Positions 1-8,866 of a stretch of DNA of 64,000 nucleotides are shown here, in pieces; the first letter of the stretch is position 1; every line of letters begins with the position of its first letter. Position numbers and translations under genes: made by a program. Source of the DNA: Neoroseomonas eburnea (GTDB taxonomy: Bacteria; Pseudomonadota; Alphaproteobacteria; Acetobacterales; Acetobacteraceae); contig NZ_JAAEDL010000003.1 in NCBI RefSeq assembly GCF_018129005.1, positions 62,001 to 126,000 on the forward strand, in the 5' to 3' direction. The notes under the pieces are model-generated. The model saw nothing but the letters and a program-made list of their open reading frames with translations. It did no database searches and was not told where the DNA came from.

Positions 1-2085
1 CGCCGAAGCGCCGGCGGCGATCGAGGCCGGGTCCCAGGCCGCCTCCGCGACCAGTTCCCGTACCCCGTGCGGCAGGCCCGGCTGCCCGTAGACCAGCGGC
101 GGCGCGAACAGCGGATCGCAGCCGAGGCGCATGGCACGCACCTCGTAGTCCGCCCCGATCCGCACGATGCCGACGATGGCGAAGGCCACTTGCGGCGCGA
201 GGCGCACCACCTGCGGCCGCGTCAGCGTCGCATCCGCCATGTCGGCCGAGCCCTGCCACCAGCGCGCCTCCGCGTTCCACACCAGCGACTGGCCGGAGGC
301 GCGCACCAGCGGCATGCCGGTGTCGGTGAGCAGTGCCTTGTTCGCGTCGAAGCACATCACCGCGAGGCGCGGCGCATCGGCATCGACCGCGAGGGCGAAT
401 TCGCGGCAGCCCCGCGCATCGACGACGAAGCCAAGGCCGCGCCCGCCGGTCAGCACCGCGCCCTGGTCGGTGAAGCCGAAGGAGTCCAGCGCCGGGAAGG
501 CGAAGTCGGCGAGCGTCGTCGGCGTGCCCCCGACATTCGAGGACAGGCAGGCGAGCTTCTCGAACCCCCATTCCGTGTTGGACCAGCGGATGCGGGCGGC
601 GCGCAGGTTCGGCACGGCGGCGATCTCGCGGGAGGCTTCGCGGAAGGCGCCCGCCTGGTGCGAAGCCCGCACCACCGCCCCGACGCGCGTCGCCGTCGCC
701 GCGTAGTCCACGTCCACCAGATAGGCCTGGCTTGCCCAGGCGACCTCGTAGACATGGTCCTGCGCCGCGCCGGTGTGGCGCGCGACATAGGGGCTGCAGC
801 CTTCCATCCGCAGCGCGCGGGCCCAGACGGACCGGCTGTTCACCTCGACCAGGAAGGGGATGCCGCTGATCGGCCGGCCTTCCGCCTGCAGCTCGAAGCC
901 CGGCCCGTCGAACAGATGCCGGTTGTGCGCGACATAGGCGCCAGGCGCGGCCGAGAGCCGGATGCCGAAGCGGTCCTTGTCCGTGTGCACCGCGCTGCCG
1001 ATGGCGAAGTGCCCGCCATAGTAGCGGACGGAGGTGTTCCACGCCGCCGCCGTCTCGGTGCGGACATCGAGGCCGATCCTGTTGTTGACGATGCGGCCGA
1101 GGATCAGCGTCGTGTCCTCGAAGCCGCGCTCGACGCCCTGGGTGCGGATGCCGATGGTGAAGCCCTCGACCTGGCGGATCTCGACCAGCGAGGCATCGAG
1201 GTTGCGCAGCACCAGGCCGATGTCGCCTTCATCCTCCCAGTCGGAGAGGGTGGCGCGCACCACCCGCAGCCCCTCGTAGCGCTTGGCGGCGTTGCGCACC
1301 GCGGCGCCGTCGCCGAGCGTCAGCGCCGCCTGCCCGGCGGGGCCGGCGTAGAGGATGGAACCGTGCATGATCAGCCCCGCCGCACCGCCGCCGAGCGTCA
1401 GCGGCTGGGTCGTGCGGAAGGCGCCCTCCCCGATCTCCAGCGCGCGGCCGGAGGCGGCGGCGGCGGCCATGGCGGCGGCGAGCGCCGGCCCGTCATCGGT
1501 CACGCCGTCGCCAGTGGCGCCGAAGTCGCGCGCGGTCAGGCGCTCAGCGAGCTTGTCCTCCACCGTGCGCGGCACGCCGCCGGCGAAGGGCACGCCGAGC
1601 GTCGCGGTGCCGCGGTCGAACACGGTCACGTTGCCGTTGGAATCAAAGCCGAGCACGCGATTGGCGCGTGCCGCGCGCAGCGGCAGAACCAGCTCCCCGC
1701 CATCGGCGGGATCGAGCCGGACCGCGCCCGTCACCTCGTCGGCGACCTGCTGGATGGCGGCGACCTGGTAGTCGAGCTCGTCGTTCAGCGAATTGGCGCG
1801 CAGCACACCGTTGCTCTGGAAGTCGGTGGCGCGGGCGATCCTCAGCCGGCGGCGCAGCGTGACACGCGTACCCGCCGCCGGCGGCTCGGCGAGCAGCACG
1901 CTGCCGCCCTCCGACGACCCGGCGCCGCTGATGCTGGCCCCGCCCACGAGCACCGTGCCGTCGAGGCGGATCTCGAGATCGGCCTCCTCGAAGATCGGGA
2001 AGGGGAAGGTGAACTCGGCCAGGAGGCCGTCCGCGACATACTGCACGCGCGGCGCGACATCGCCGATCGTGATGTGTTCGGCCAT
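1..2085 (-). CDS. Phage tailspike/tail fibre, pectate lyase-fold (partial)
   Basis: The frame is open from ATG at 2085 to the window edge with no stop, giving at least 695 residues; the C-terminus is missing. The first ~150 residues resemble the virion-attachment domain of T7-type tail fibres, with a YVADG...FTFPFPIF-like start. Near residue 190 the segment ARDFGATGDGVTDD is the typical entry into the pectate-lyase-superfamily beta-helix of tailspikes. The rest is rich in short beta-strand-like stretches with no membrane segment. It lies just after the Gln-rich virion protein, in the usual place of a receptor-binding protein. Target polysaccharide and any depolymerase activity cannot be told from the sequence. 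Confidence 0.75.
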   Translation of the reverse strand, partial: MAEHITIGDVAPRVQYVADGLLAEFTFPFPIFEEADLEIRLDGTVLVGGASISGAGSSEGGSVLLAEPPAAGTRVTLRRRLRIARATDFQSNGVLRANSLNDELDYQVAAIQQVADEVTGAVRLDPADGGELVLPLRAARANRVLGFDSNGNVTVFDRGTATLGVPFAGGVPRTVEDKLAERLTARDFGATGDGVTDDGPALAAAMAAAAASGRALEIGEGAFRTTQPLTLGGGAAGLIMHGSILYAGPAGQAALTLGDGAAVRNAAKRYEGLRVVRATLSDWEDEGDIGLVLRNLDASLVEIRQVEGFTIGIRTQGVERGFEDTTLILGRIVNNRIGLDVRTETAAAWNTSVRYYGGHFAIGSAVHTDKDRFGIRLSAAPGAYVAHNRHLFDGPGFELQAEGRPISGIPFLVEVNSRSVWARALRMEGCSPYVARHTGAAQDHVYEVAWASQAYLVDVDYAATATRVGAVVRASHQAGAFREASREIAAVPNLRAARIRWSNTEWGFEKLACLSSNVGGTPTTLADFAFPALDSFGFTDQGAVLTGGRGLGFVVDARGCREFALAVDADAPRLAVMCFDANKALLTDTGMPLVRASGQSLVWNAEARWWQGSADMADATLTRPQVVRLAPQVAFAIVGIVRIGADYEVRAMRLGCDPLFAPPLVYGQPGLPHGVRELVAEAAWDPASIAAGASA

Positions 2086-2129
2086 GGGTGGTCCTCGGTG
2101 TCTGGGGTGTGAGGCGGAGGCGCCGCCGA

Positions 2130-2570
2130 TCAGTCGAGCAGGCTGCGGACCGCACCGCCGAGGCTCTGGCCCGCCCGCAGGAAGGAGTTGAGGCTGCCAT
2201 CCGGCGCGAGCAGCGACCGCCGCCCGGCGGCAAGGCGCGCACTGGTCACGGCGGCATCCTCCGCCGCGTCCTGTGCCGCGTCGCGCTTCAGCCCGGTGGT
2301 GAGCGCGGCGGCGGAGCCCTCGTCGGGCGCGACGCCGCCGGCGGCGAGCCGGGCGCGGGTGGAGGCGACGGTGCGCGCCAGGCGATCCTGGCGCTCGCGC
2401 TCGTTGGCGGCCGACTGCGCCGCGAGTTGCTGCTGCTGCGCCGCCTGCTGCTGGCGCAGGTTCTCCTGCTGCACACGGGTGCTGACCTGCTGCTGCTGGC
2501 CCTGCCGGACCTGGCCGTAGACGGCAAGCCCCGTACCGGCGAGCGAGGCGATGGAAGCGAGCTGGGCCAT
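2130..2570 (-). CDS. Gln/Ala-rich phage structural or internal virion protein
   Basis: A protein of about 146 residues that starts MAQLASIASLAGTG. The chosen ATG at 2570 overlaps the stop of the upstream tail gene by one base (TGATG), which favours it over an ATG 75 bases further upstream. A hydrophobic N-terminal helix is followed by a long coiled-coil-like middle very rich in Gln (runs of Q with R, N, E), then a segment with GGVAPDEGSAAA. Small proteins of this kind sit after the tail tubular genes in podovirus-type prophages and are thought to be internal or DNA-transfer proteins. The role here is inferred from position; no catalytic motif is visible. Confidence 0.6.
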   Translation of the reverse strand: MAQLASIASLAGTGLAVYGQVRQGQQQQVSTRVQQENLRQQQAAQQQQLAAQSAANERERQDRLARTVASTRARLAAGGVAPDEGSAAALTTGLKRDAAQDAAEDAAVTSARLAAGRRSLLAPDGSLNSFLRAGQSLGGAVRSLLD

Positions 2571-4444
2571 CAGTCGGTCATCCTGATCTCGGAGGTGACG
2601 GAGAGCAGCGTCATCGGCAGCGGCGCGTCGCCTTCGATGCGCCACACCGGCTTCAGGCGATCCCGCCGCCAGCCGAGGCCGCGCAGCCTGACGTCGCCCG
2701 TGAAAGGCGCAGGCGGCGCATCGAGCAGTGCGGTATCGAGCCGGCGGAACGGCACCGGCTCCGCGCCGCGGCCGAAATCGACGGACAGCGCCGCCGTCTC
2801 GAGCAGCCGGAAGGTCACGGCCACCAGCCGCAGCGGCCCCGTCGCGGCGCCGCTCGCCGAGATCAGGTCGGGCGGCAGCGGTTCGATCTCATGCCGGAAG
2901 GCGAGGCCGATCTGCACCTGCGCCGCCGGCGGGTCGATCGTGACGGCGCCGCCCACAACGCTCGTCGCCGCGCGCGGTGCGCCATCGGCCAGCACGCCGA
3001 CCGTCCGGCCTTCGAGATGCGCGAGCCCGCTCCACTCATCCTGCGGCATGGCGGTGGCACCGGTCAGCGCGGCATCGAGCGCGAGGCCGGCCTCGAACCG
3101 TTCCAGCCCGAAGACGCCATAGCGCTCGGTCACCGCCCACACCACGCCTTCGGATTCCGCCACGGCACGGAAGGCGCCCTCGGTCTCCTGCCGCGTCCAA
3201 GCGGTCACCTGCTCGGCGCGGTAGAGCGTCAGCGTGCCGAGGCTGCCATCCGCCATCACCATGTGCAGCAGCCGCATCCCCTGGTCGTAGGCCATGGAGA
3301 CCGGCGCCTTCACGAGGTGCCGCGCCAGGACAGCGAGGTCGTTCGCCTGGTAGGTGTCGCTGACATCCGTGTAGGCGAATTCGTGGACACCCTGCCCGCG
3401 CCCGACGAAGACGGTGGAGCCGTCGACATCGACCGGCGGGATCAACCGGTCGACCGGCGAGCCGACGCGCGTCTGCCGGTTGAGCTGGATGCTCGCCGGC
3501 GTCAGTGGATCGCCGGAGACCATCCACTCCGCACCCGAGGTGAAGACCTGCAGGTGCCGCCCGGAAAACAGTCCGCGGATCGCGTTCACCTGGTCGGAGA
3601 CGAGGCCGAACTCGATCGCCTCGTCATCCAGCCCGGTGCCGGCATCGAAGTTGAACAGATCGCCGGTGCGCGACAGCCACAGCCGGTTCGGCAGATCGCG
3701 GGATCCGCCGATCACCAGGCGGTCCTGGTGGAAGCAGCAGGTCGCGGGCCAGCCGCGCGCCATGCCGAAGGCGGCCTCGTCCCAGTCGGTGGTGGGGCCG
3801 GTGGTGGTCAGTTCCTCCTGGACCGTCGCGGTCGCCAGGATCGCACTGGTCACGGAGGTGACGAGCACGCGCCGGTCGGCGACGCGCAGCCGCACGCCGA
3901 CATGGTTCGGGTGGAAGAAGTCGGAACTCGCCTGAAGGGTCACCACCCCGGCCGTGCCGCTCGCCGTCATGGCCAACGCAGGATCGGCGAAGCGGAAGAA
4001 GGGCTCGTTCAGGAAGGCCCAGGGCGCGATGGTCCAGCCGGAGGGCGTCCGCGTCACGCGCTGCGGTTGCATGTCCGGATGCACCAGCAGCAGCGTGTCG
4101 GCATTCTGCGTGAAGCCGATCTGCGGCAACATCGCCGTGCTCCAGGGACCTGCGAGCGTCGCGATCACCGCATCGCCCAGGAACACCTGCAGCGTGCCGT
4201 GCGTCAGCACCATCAGATAGGTCTGCTCGGTGTTGAACTCGAAGGGGATCAGCCGCGCCGGGCCGGGCAGCGGAGTGACATGGCGCAGCCCCGGGCGGCG
4301 CGTCACGCCGCCGGTCGGCTGGATGAAGACGTTGCGCAGGCGCCGCGCGCCGTTCTCGAATGCGCGCAGGTCGCCACGGCCGAGCAGCTCGGGCGCGAGC
4401 TCGCCCGCGGCGAAGCTCGTCTTGGCACGCTTGATCGCGGGCAT
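2570..4444 (-). CDS. Tail tubular protein B-like (nozzle) phage protein
   Basis: 624 residues with no signal peptide or membrane segment. The N-terminus has the pattern FAAGELAPELLGRGDL followed by a GARRLRNVFIQPTGG region. This is typical of the large tail/nozzle proteins of T7-like and related podoviruses, which often begin with a '...GELSP.L.GR.D...' signature. The body is beta-rich with repeated propeller-like blocks, for example around SRTGDLFNFDAGTG and GRGQGVHEFAYTDVS. It starts 3 bases downstream of the tail tubular A-like stop and overlaps the next gene by 1 base, so the three are translated as a unit. It should form the distal tail tube that joins the spike to the head. Confidence 0.72.
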   Translation of the reverse strand: MPAIKRAKTSFAAGELAPELLGRGDLRAFENGARRLRNVFIQPTGGVTRRPGLRHVTPLPGPARLIPFEFNTEQTYLMVLTHGTLQVFLGDAVIATLAGPWSTAMLPQIGFTQNADTLLLVHPDMQPQRVTRTPSGWTIAPWAFLNEPFFRFADPALAMTASGTAGVVTLQASSDFFHPNHVGVRLRVADRRVLVTSVTSAILATATVQEELTTTGPTTDWDEAAFGMARGWPATCCFHQDRLVIGGSRDLPNRLWLSRTGDLFNFDAGTGLDDEAIEFGLVSDQVNAIRGLFSGRHLQVFTSGAEWMVSGDPLTPASIQLNRQTRVGSPVDRLIPPVDVDGSTVFVGRGQGVHEFAYTDVSDTYQANDLAVLARHLVKAPVSMAYDQGMRLLHMVMADGSLGTLTLYRAEQVTAWTRQETEGAFRAVAESEGVVWAVTERYGVFGLERFEAGLALDAALTGATAMPQDEWSGLAHLEGRTVGVLADGAPRAATSVVGGAVTIDPPAAQVQIGLAFRHEIEPLPPDLISASGAATGPLRLVAVTFRLLETAALSVDFGRGAEPVPFRRLDTALLDAPPAPFTGDVRLRGLGWRRDRLKPVWRIEGDAPLPMTLLSVTSEIRMTD

Positions 4445-4447
4445 GGA

Positions 4448-5017
4448 TCAGCCCCGCACGCTGATCAGCGGGAAGTCCTCGAGCACGCGCGCGCTCGCCT
4501 GCTGGCTGTCGGCCTGGCGCGCGACGCGCAGCTCGGCTTCGGCGAGGCGGAACAGCATCTCGGCGCGGCTGGCATTCTCGGTCAGCGGAATGCAGAACTC
4601 GGCGGCGAGCCGCGCCACCAGCGCCGACGCGAAGTACGGCGGGAAGGTGCTCTCGTCAGGGCGGAAGACGTAGGTCAGCGCGACCTGGTCGGCGTCGGTG
4701 AACAGCCGGTCCTCCTGCAGGCGATAGACGATGCCGCGCGCGCGGCCCGCAGTGCCGGCCGAGAGCGCGCGCAGGAAACCCGCGGGAAGCTGGAACGCGT
4801 ACGCGAAATCCGCACGCGGCACGGCGGCCAGGCGCGCCAGCGCCGCCTGCGCGGTCGCGAAGGACCACGGATGCGCGGACAGCAGAGCGTCGCGGATGCC
4901 CGGATAGAGATTGGCCGCGACTTCGGCCTCGGCCGTGCCTTCGTCGAGCGAGGCGACAGGCTGCGCGCCGATCTTGAGCAGCGCGCGCGAGCAGAGCGCG
5001 AGGGCGGAGAGCGCCAT
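4448..5017 (-). CDS. Tail tubular protein A-like (head-tail adaptor) phage protein
   Basis: 189 residues starting MALSALALCSRALLKIG. The ATG at 5017 was chosen because residues upstream of it are low-complexity and lie in a hairpin-rich spacer. The segments LLKIGAQPVASLDEGTAEA and AANLYPGIRDALLSAHPWSFA match the gp11-like adaptor family that docks on the portal in podoviruses. The length fits (T7 gp11 is 196 residues). It is preceded by a strongly structured 198-base spacer after the capsid gene, described separately, and followed 3 bases later by the tail tubular B-like gene. Confidence 0.72.
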   Translation of the reverse strand: MALSALALCSRALLKIGAQPVASLDEGTAEAEVAANLYPGIRDALLSAHPWSFATAQAALARLAAVPRADFAYAFQLPAGFLRALSAGTAGRARGIVYRLQEDRLFTDADQVALTYVFRPDESTFPPYFASALVARLAAEFCIPLTENASRAEMLFRLAEAELRVARQADSQQASARVLEDFPLISVRG

Positions 5018-5053
5018 CGGTGGGGGACTCCTGGTTGTCGCGGAAGAAAGGGC

Positions 5054-5180
5054 GGGGGGAGAAGGGAACTTCTCCCCCCGGCCCCCCCTCAACCTTCTTT
5101 GTCACCCGGGACCTGACCTTCGAGGTCAGGTCCCAAGGGACAAAGAAGGGAGGGGGTGCCGGGGGAGGTTCCCCTCCCCC
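5054..5180. repeat. Head-to-head pair of double-hairpin repeats between capsid and tail genes
   Basis: Two copies of the dispersed repeat family lie in inverted orientation: unit 1 at 5054-5118 (plus) and unit 2 at 5180-5124 (minus). Unit 1 opens with a perfect 11-bp stem (5054-5064 with 5069-5079, loop GGAA). Unit 2 opens with an 8-bp stem (5161-5168 with 5173-5180, loop TTCC). Where they meet, 5108-5118 pairs perfectly with 5124-5134 around the loop TTCGA, and 5094-5103 pairs perfectly with 5139-5148. The pair can therefore fold as one long cruciform. In the minus-strand mRNA it lies between the capsid stop and the tail gene start, where it could attenuate or stabilise transcripts. Confidence 0.85.
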
Positions 5181-5193
5181 GGCGTCTCACATC

Positions 5194-5239
5194 ATTCCTT
5201 GGCGCGCATCCGCACCTATTCCTTGGCGCGCATCCGCAC
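5194..5239. repeat. 24-bp tandem duplication at the end of the capsid gene
   Basis: Two adjacent units, 5194-5217 and 5218-5239, share 22 identical bases. The inner copy encodes the last residues of the capsid protein (VRMRAKE) and ends in TAG. The outer copy, just past that stop, would encode the same VRMRAKE followed by TGA. The simplest reading is a recent slippage duplication that left the protein end unchanged. Confidence 0.9.
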
Positions 5240-6049
5240 GACGCCCGTCGGGTCGATCATCACCGCCCCCTGGGACATCATGTTGTTCACGAAATGCGCG
5301 GCGCGATCGCCGTGCCAGGTGATGTCGGTCACCACCTCGCTCGCCACCGCGTGGCCGACCGCGGTCTTGTGGAAGAAGTAGCAGTAGCGCAGCGTGCCGG
5401 CCTTGGTCAGGCCGGAATGCGGCATCCACAGCGCGCCGAGCCAGCGCTTCGCCTGCGTGCCCTTCCACGGCAGCGCGTCGTCGCCGACATAGTCGGACTT
5501 CGCGAACTCCTCGATCTGCAGCAGATCGCTCCACTGCTTCCAACCGACGACGGCGAAGCGGTTGCCGTCATCCGGCACGTCGGCCGCGCCCAGCATCTCG
5601 AAGGCCATCAGCACCTTCTGCTTGGTCAGGCCATCGGTGTCGGTCAGGCCGGTGCCGGTGCCGGTCGCCTCGGAGGTCGCGGTGTCGAGGGCGGCGACGA
5701 TCAGCTCATCCGTCTTGCGCCCCAGCGCATAGGCGCCGGCATTGGCGATGACGGTGCGCTCGTCGATGTTGGTCTTGATCTCGTCGAGCCGGTCGATCCA
5801 CTCGCCGGCGTAGTAGTCCTGCAGGAAGCACTCGGCGTTGGAGTATTCGAGGTTCATCACCGGCACGACGCCGTTGCGCGCCTTGGCCGCCGCCGTGCCC
5901 TTGCCGACGCGCGGGAAGATCGTGCTCGCGCCCTTCACGCCCGTCTTACTGCGCACCGTGGGGCGCAGCTTGCTGCCCTGGCGCTGATAGGCCTCGGCGA
6001 CCTCGGCCTCGAACTGCTTCACGAAGGCCTGTTCGATGGTGCCCGACAT
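5216..6049 (-). CDS. Major capsid protein, podovirus type
   Basis: 277 residues starting MSGTIEQAFVKQFEAEV. The N-terminal region (VAEAYQRQGSKLRPTVR), the DDYYAGEWID-like segment (LQDYYAGEWIDRLDEIK), and the TVIANAGAYALGRKTDELIV segment match phage capsid proteins encoded between scaffold and tail adaptor in podovirus-like prophages. Charged and beta-rich, with no protease or membrane signature. It follows the scaffold gene after a 248-base spacer and precedes the tail adaptor. The 3' end carries the tandem duplication annotated separately. The family assignment is by recognition and gene order, not by search. Confidence 0.78.
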   Translation of the reverse strand: MSGTIEQAFVKQFEAEVAEAYQRQGSKLRPTVRSKTGVKGASTIFPRVGKGTAAAKARNGVVPVMNLEYSNAECFLQDYYAGEWIDRLDEIKTNIDERTVIANAGAYALGRKTDELIVAALDTATSEATGTGTGLTDTDGLTKQKVLMAFEMLGAADVPDDGNRFAVVGWKQWSDLLQIEEFAKSDYVGDDALPWKGTQAKRWLGALWMPHSGLTKAGTLRYCYFFHKTAVGHAVASEVVTDITWHGDRAAHFVNNMMSQGAVMIDPTGVVRMRAKE

Positions 6050-6297
6050 GCGGGATCCCTTTCATGTCCGGATGGAGGGAAATGCGCCGCTCGCCCGGTT
6101 GGCCACGTGGGGCCGGGCGGTGGCGCGGCCCGCGCGCCCCGTTCGGGGTTGTGCGCGGGCAGAAGCGGACGGGGCGGGTGGCGCGGCCAGGCATCGGCGC
6201 GCCGCCCGCCCCCGGGCCACCGCGCGGCATCGCGCGGGGCCGCCGACGGGGCGAGCGGAGGGAGGGGGCCGCTCGAGCCCCGACGGAATGCGGGGCC
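6050..6297. other. Spacer between scaffold and capsid genes
   Basis: 248 bases of very GC-rich sequence with no convincing small gene. The bases just upstream of the capsid ATG hold AAAGGGATCCCGC (minus strand), a usable ribosome binding site. A promoter is possible but no clear -35/-10 pair was found. Confidence 0.4.
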
Positions 6298-7041
6298 TCA
6301 GCCGGCGCCGTTCACCAGGCGGCGGAAGCCATCCGTCACGCGGCGAACGAATTCCGGCTCCCGCGTGCGCCAGTAGCGGGGGTCGCGCATCATGGAGCGG
6401 AGCTCCGTCTCGTCGGCCGGGCCCGGCGCCTCGCCGCGCCGTGCCAGGCCCGGCTCGTTGCCCTCCATCATGCGGTGCAGGGCGATGACGCCCTCCGCCG
6501 TGGTGGAGAGTGCCTCCATCACCGGCGCCGGCAGGTTGGACCGGGCCCAGGCGGCGATCTGCCCGGCAATGCGGCGGAAGCGTTCCTCACCGCCGAAATG
6601 CTCGCGCAGCCGCTCGATCTGGCGTTCGGCCTCGAACTGGCCGGCGGCCTCGGCGATCAGCGGCAGCAGGCGCTCGGCCGCCAGGTCGTAGACGAGCTGC
6701 GCCTGCGCCGTGGTGAAGCCGGCCTCGTGCAGGCGGCGGTTGATGTCGTCATCCGCGCAGCAGAGCTCGTGCTTCGGCGTGATCTCGTAGCCCTCGGGAC
6801 CGTCGGGCACGCCGATGGCGCGGCGGAAGCGGATGCGCTCCTCCTCCGGCGCGTCCTCGGCCGGCGGCGCAACGCGCTGCGACAGGCGCTTCTCCAGTTC
6901 GCGATAGGATTTCAGCAGCGCCTCGACGCGCAGCGTGCCGGCCTCCTCGTCCCAGAACTTCTCCGGCACGTCCTCCGGACGCGCGCCCTTCTTCGGCGCG
7001 CCCGCCTCGGCGAGGGCGGTCTCCAGCAGATCCTCGGGCAT
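6298..7041 (-). CDS. Capsid assembly (scaffolding) protein
   Basis: 247 residues starting MPEDLLETALAEAGAPKK. The ATG at 7041 was preferred because residues upstream of it are Arg/Pro-rich shadow sequence overlapping the portal gene. The N-terminal part, with VPEKFWDEEAGTLRVEALL and KSYRELEKRL, is the typical scaffold signature of podovirus-like phages. The rest is acidic and helical, with long Glu/Arg-rich helices around residues 110-190 suited to coiled-coil contacts. It lies 7 bases after the portal stop and directly before the capsid gene, the order of T7 genes 8-9-10. It should guide procapsid assembly and then leave the shell. Confidence 0.72.
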   Translation of the reverse strand: MPEDLLETALAEAGAPKKGARPEDVPEKFWDEEAGTLRVEALLKSYRELEKRLSQRVAPPAEDAPEEERIRFRRAIGVPDGPEGYEITPKHELCCADDDINRRLHEAGFTTAQAQLVYDLAAERLLPLIAEAAGQFEAERQIERLREHFGGEERFRRIAGQIAAWARSNLPAPVMEALSTTAEGVIALHRMMEGNEPGLARRGEAPGPADETELRSMMRDPRYWRTREPEFVRRVTDGFRRLVNGAG

Positions 7042-7048
7042 CAGGCGC

Positions 7049-8461
7049 TCACTCCTTGTCGGTTTGCGCGGGGGGAAGCAGCACTTCGGCGGGCGCGGAG
7101 AGCGTCCGGCCGAGCCAGCGTGCGGCAGCGGGCAGGTCGATCTGCGCCTGGGCCTCCGGCCCCATGGCGCGCACCGCCTGCAGGAAGAGCAGCGTGTTCG
7201 CCGCATCGGCGCGGCCCTGCACCTGCGCGAGCGGGCTGCGGTAGCGCAGCACCGCCTCCCGCCCGTCGAGCACCAGCGGCGGGATCTCCCCGCGCCGTCG
7301 CAGGATGGCCATGCAGCGCGCGATCAACGGCGTCAGCAGCTCCGCCTGCAGGCGGCCGTAGGTGGCGCCGAGCAGCCGCGCCGTCTGCGCCGCGCGCTCG
7401 AGCACCTCGGTCGCCGTCATGCGATCGTCGCGCTGCGGCCCGAGCCGGTCGGCGAGCAGAGCGCCGCGGATGCGCGCCCTGAGATCGGTCAGCACGAGCT
7501 GCGAGACGTCGAAATTCCCCGGCGCCTTGAGTGGCGTCAGGCCGGAGGAACCCGGTGCCTTCGGGATGATCGCACCGGGTTCGAGCCGCACCGTCGCCGG
7601 GTTCAGCACGCCGTCGTCATCGGCCTGCCAGATGCCGGTGGCGGCGATGGAGGCGTTCTTGAGAACGAGCTCCACCACCTTGTTGGCGGTGCGGATGTCC
7701 GGCAGCGCCTTGGCGACCGGGCCGCGGCCATAGACTTCACCTGGTGCCTTCAGCCAGCGGAAGGCGATGAAGGGGCTCTCGGCGAAGCGGCCCTCGGCGA
7801 GCACGACCGGCCCCGAATCGGTGACGAGAATGGCGAGGAAGCGATGGCCGCTGCGAGCGGGCCAGACCGCTTCGACCACGCGATGGCGCGGCGCCTCCGC
7901 ATCCTCCTCGCCCGCGACCGGCGGAAGCTGCGCCACAGGAAAACGTGCACGCAGCGCCGCTTCGCTCAGCCGCGCCGCGCGGAAGACGGTGTCGAGGCGT
8001 CCGGACGGGCCTTCCTCCAGCACCGCCTCGCGCAGCGGCACGGCGGTGAAGCGCAGCGCCGAGGCCTCGCCGAGCTGGGCCTCCTCCACCAGCAGCAGGC
8101 CGGTGCCGGCGACGACGAGGTCGAGAAAGGCCTGGTGCATCTCGAGGGCGAAGTTCGAGCGGTCGAGATGCCCCTGCAGCGTCTCCGCCGCGTCCTCCAA
8201 CGCCGCGGCGGCCTGGCCGTCGCCTTCCACCGGGCGGGCCGGCGCCAGGCCGAACCAGCGCGACCAGGGCGGCGTGAGCTCCGCCAGCAGCGAGGCGGCG
8301 AGCTGTTCCGCCGCATCCGCCGCGGTCGCGTCGTAGATCGCCACGCGCCCGCCGGCGACCGGCGGCAACACGTGGTCGTAGCAATCCTGCCACAGCGCCT
8401 CATGGGCGCGGCGGCGGTCGAGGGCACGGGCGTGCCGCGCCAGGATCTCCTCGGGGGTCAT
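7049..8461 (-). CDS. Portal (head-tail connector) protein
   Basis: 470 residues from ATG at 8461 (MTPEEILARHARALDRRR). Upstream residues in the same frame are low-complexity Arg/Pro and were excluded. The segments ALWQDCYDHVLPP and ASLLAELTPPWSRWFGL match the T7-type head-to-tail joining protein family. So do GRGPVAKALPDIRTANKV and the conserved MTATEVLERAAQTARLLGA near the C-terminus. The family length is usually 500-560, so this is slightly short but intact. It begins 4 bases after the stop of the small basic gene. It would form the dodecameric ring through which DNA is packaged; the packaging ATPase is not in the window. Confidence 0.8.
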   Translation of the reverse strand: MTPEEILARHARALDRRRAHEALWQDCYDHVLPPVAGGRVAIYDATAADAAEQLAASLLAELTPPWSRWFGLAPARPVEGDGQAAAALEDAAETLQGHLDRSNFALEMHQAFLDLVVAGTGLLLVEEAQLGEASALRFTAVPLREAVLEEGPSGRLDTVFRAARLSEAALRARFPVAQLPPVAGEEDAEAPRHRVVEAVWPARSGHRFLAILVTDSGPVVLAEGRFAESPFIAFRWLKAPGEVYGRGPVAKALPDIRTANKVVELVLKNASIAATGIWQADDDGVLNPATVRLEPGAIIPKAPGSSGLTPLKAPGNFDVSQLVLTDLRARIRGALLADRLGPQRDDRMTATEVLERAAQTARLLGATYGRLQAELLTPLIARCMAILRRRGEIPPLVLDGREAVLRYRSPLAQVQGRADAANTLLFLQAVRAMGPEAQAQIDLPAAARWLGRTLSAPAEVLLPPAQTDKE

Positions 8462-8465
8462 CGCC

Positions 8466-8699
8466 TCACTCCCCGAGCAACGACTTGCGCGTCGCGGCGA
8501 AGTCGGCGCGGGCGCCGAGCACGCCGCGGGCGGAGGTCGCGATGGTGCCGGCGAGGCCGCGGCGGGTCCGCTCGCGCGCCTCGGCACGGGCGGCGGCGGC
8601 GGTCTCCTCGGCGGCCTGGGCCGTGGCGGGGGCCGTCTCGGCCGGTGCCTCGGCGGGCGCGATGACGACAGGCTTCGGGGCGCGGAACAGGCCACCCAT
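8466..8699 (-). CDS. Small phage protein upstream of portal
   Basis: 77 residues: a short N-terminus (MGGLFRAPKPVV), an Ala/Glu-rich linker, and a basic C-terminus with RTRRGLAGTIATSARGVLG and a RKSLLGE end. Small proteins with a Gly-rich '...GL.G....K.LLG' tail are commonly found just before the portal gene in podovirus-like prophages. Their function is unknown. It is separated from the portal start by 4 bases, so the two are probably cotranslated. No enzyme motif is visible. Confidence 0.6.
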   Translation of the reverse strand: MGGLFRAPKPVVIAPAEAPAETAPATAQAAEETAAAARAEARERTRRGLAGTIATSARGVLGARADFAATRKSLLGE

Positions 8700-8760
8700 G
8701 CGCGCGCGGCTCCTCTCGGTCAGTGGGGGATCGGGCCTCCCGCGCGCACCCCGAAACGCC

Positions 8761-8796
8761 GCGGGCCCGCCCCTCGGTGAGGAAGGGCGGGCCCGC
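8761..8796. terminator. Long perfect hairpin in the phage module
   Basis: A perfect 12-bp GC stem (8761-8772 with 8785-8796) encloses a smaller CTC/GAG stem. It lies between the 8867-9364 gene and the 8466-8699 gene, both on the minus strand. No U-tract follows on either strand, so it may act as an attenuator or a Rho-blocking structure instead of a classic terminator. Confidence 0.5.
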
Positions 8797-8866
8797 GTCA
8801 GGATCTCGGGGGGAACGGGAGGAAGCCGAAGGACGCACTTCGCCCCTTGGCGAGGAGGTTGATATC

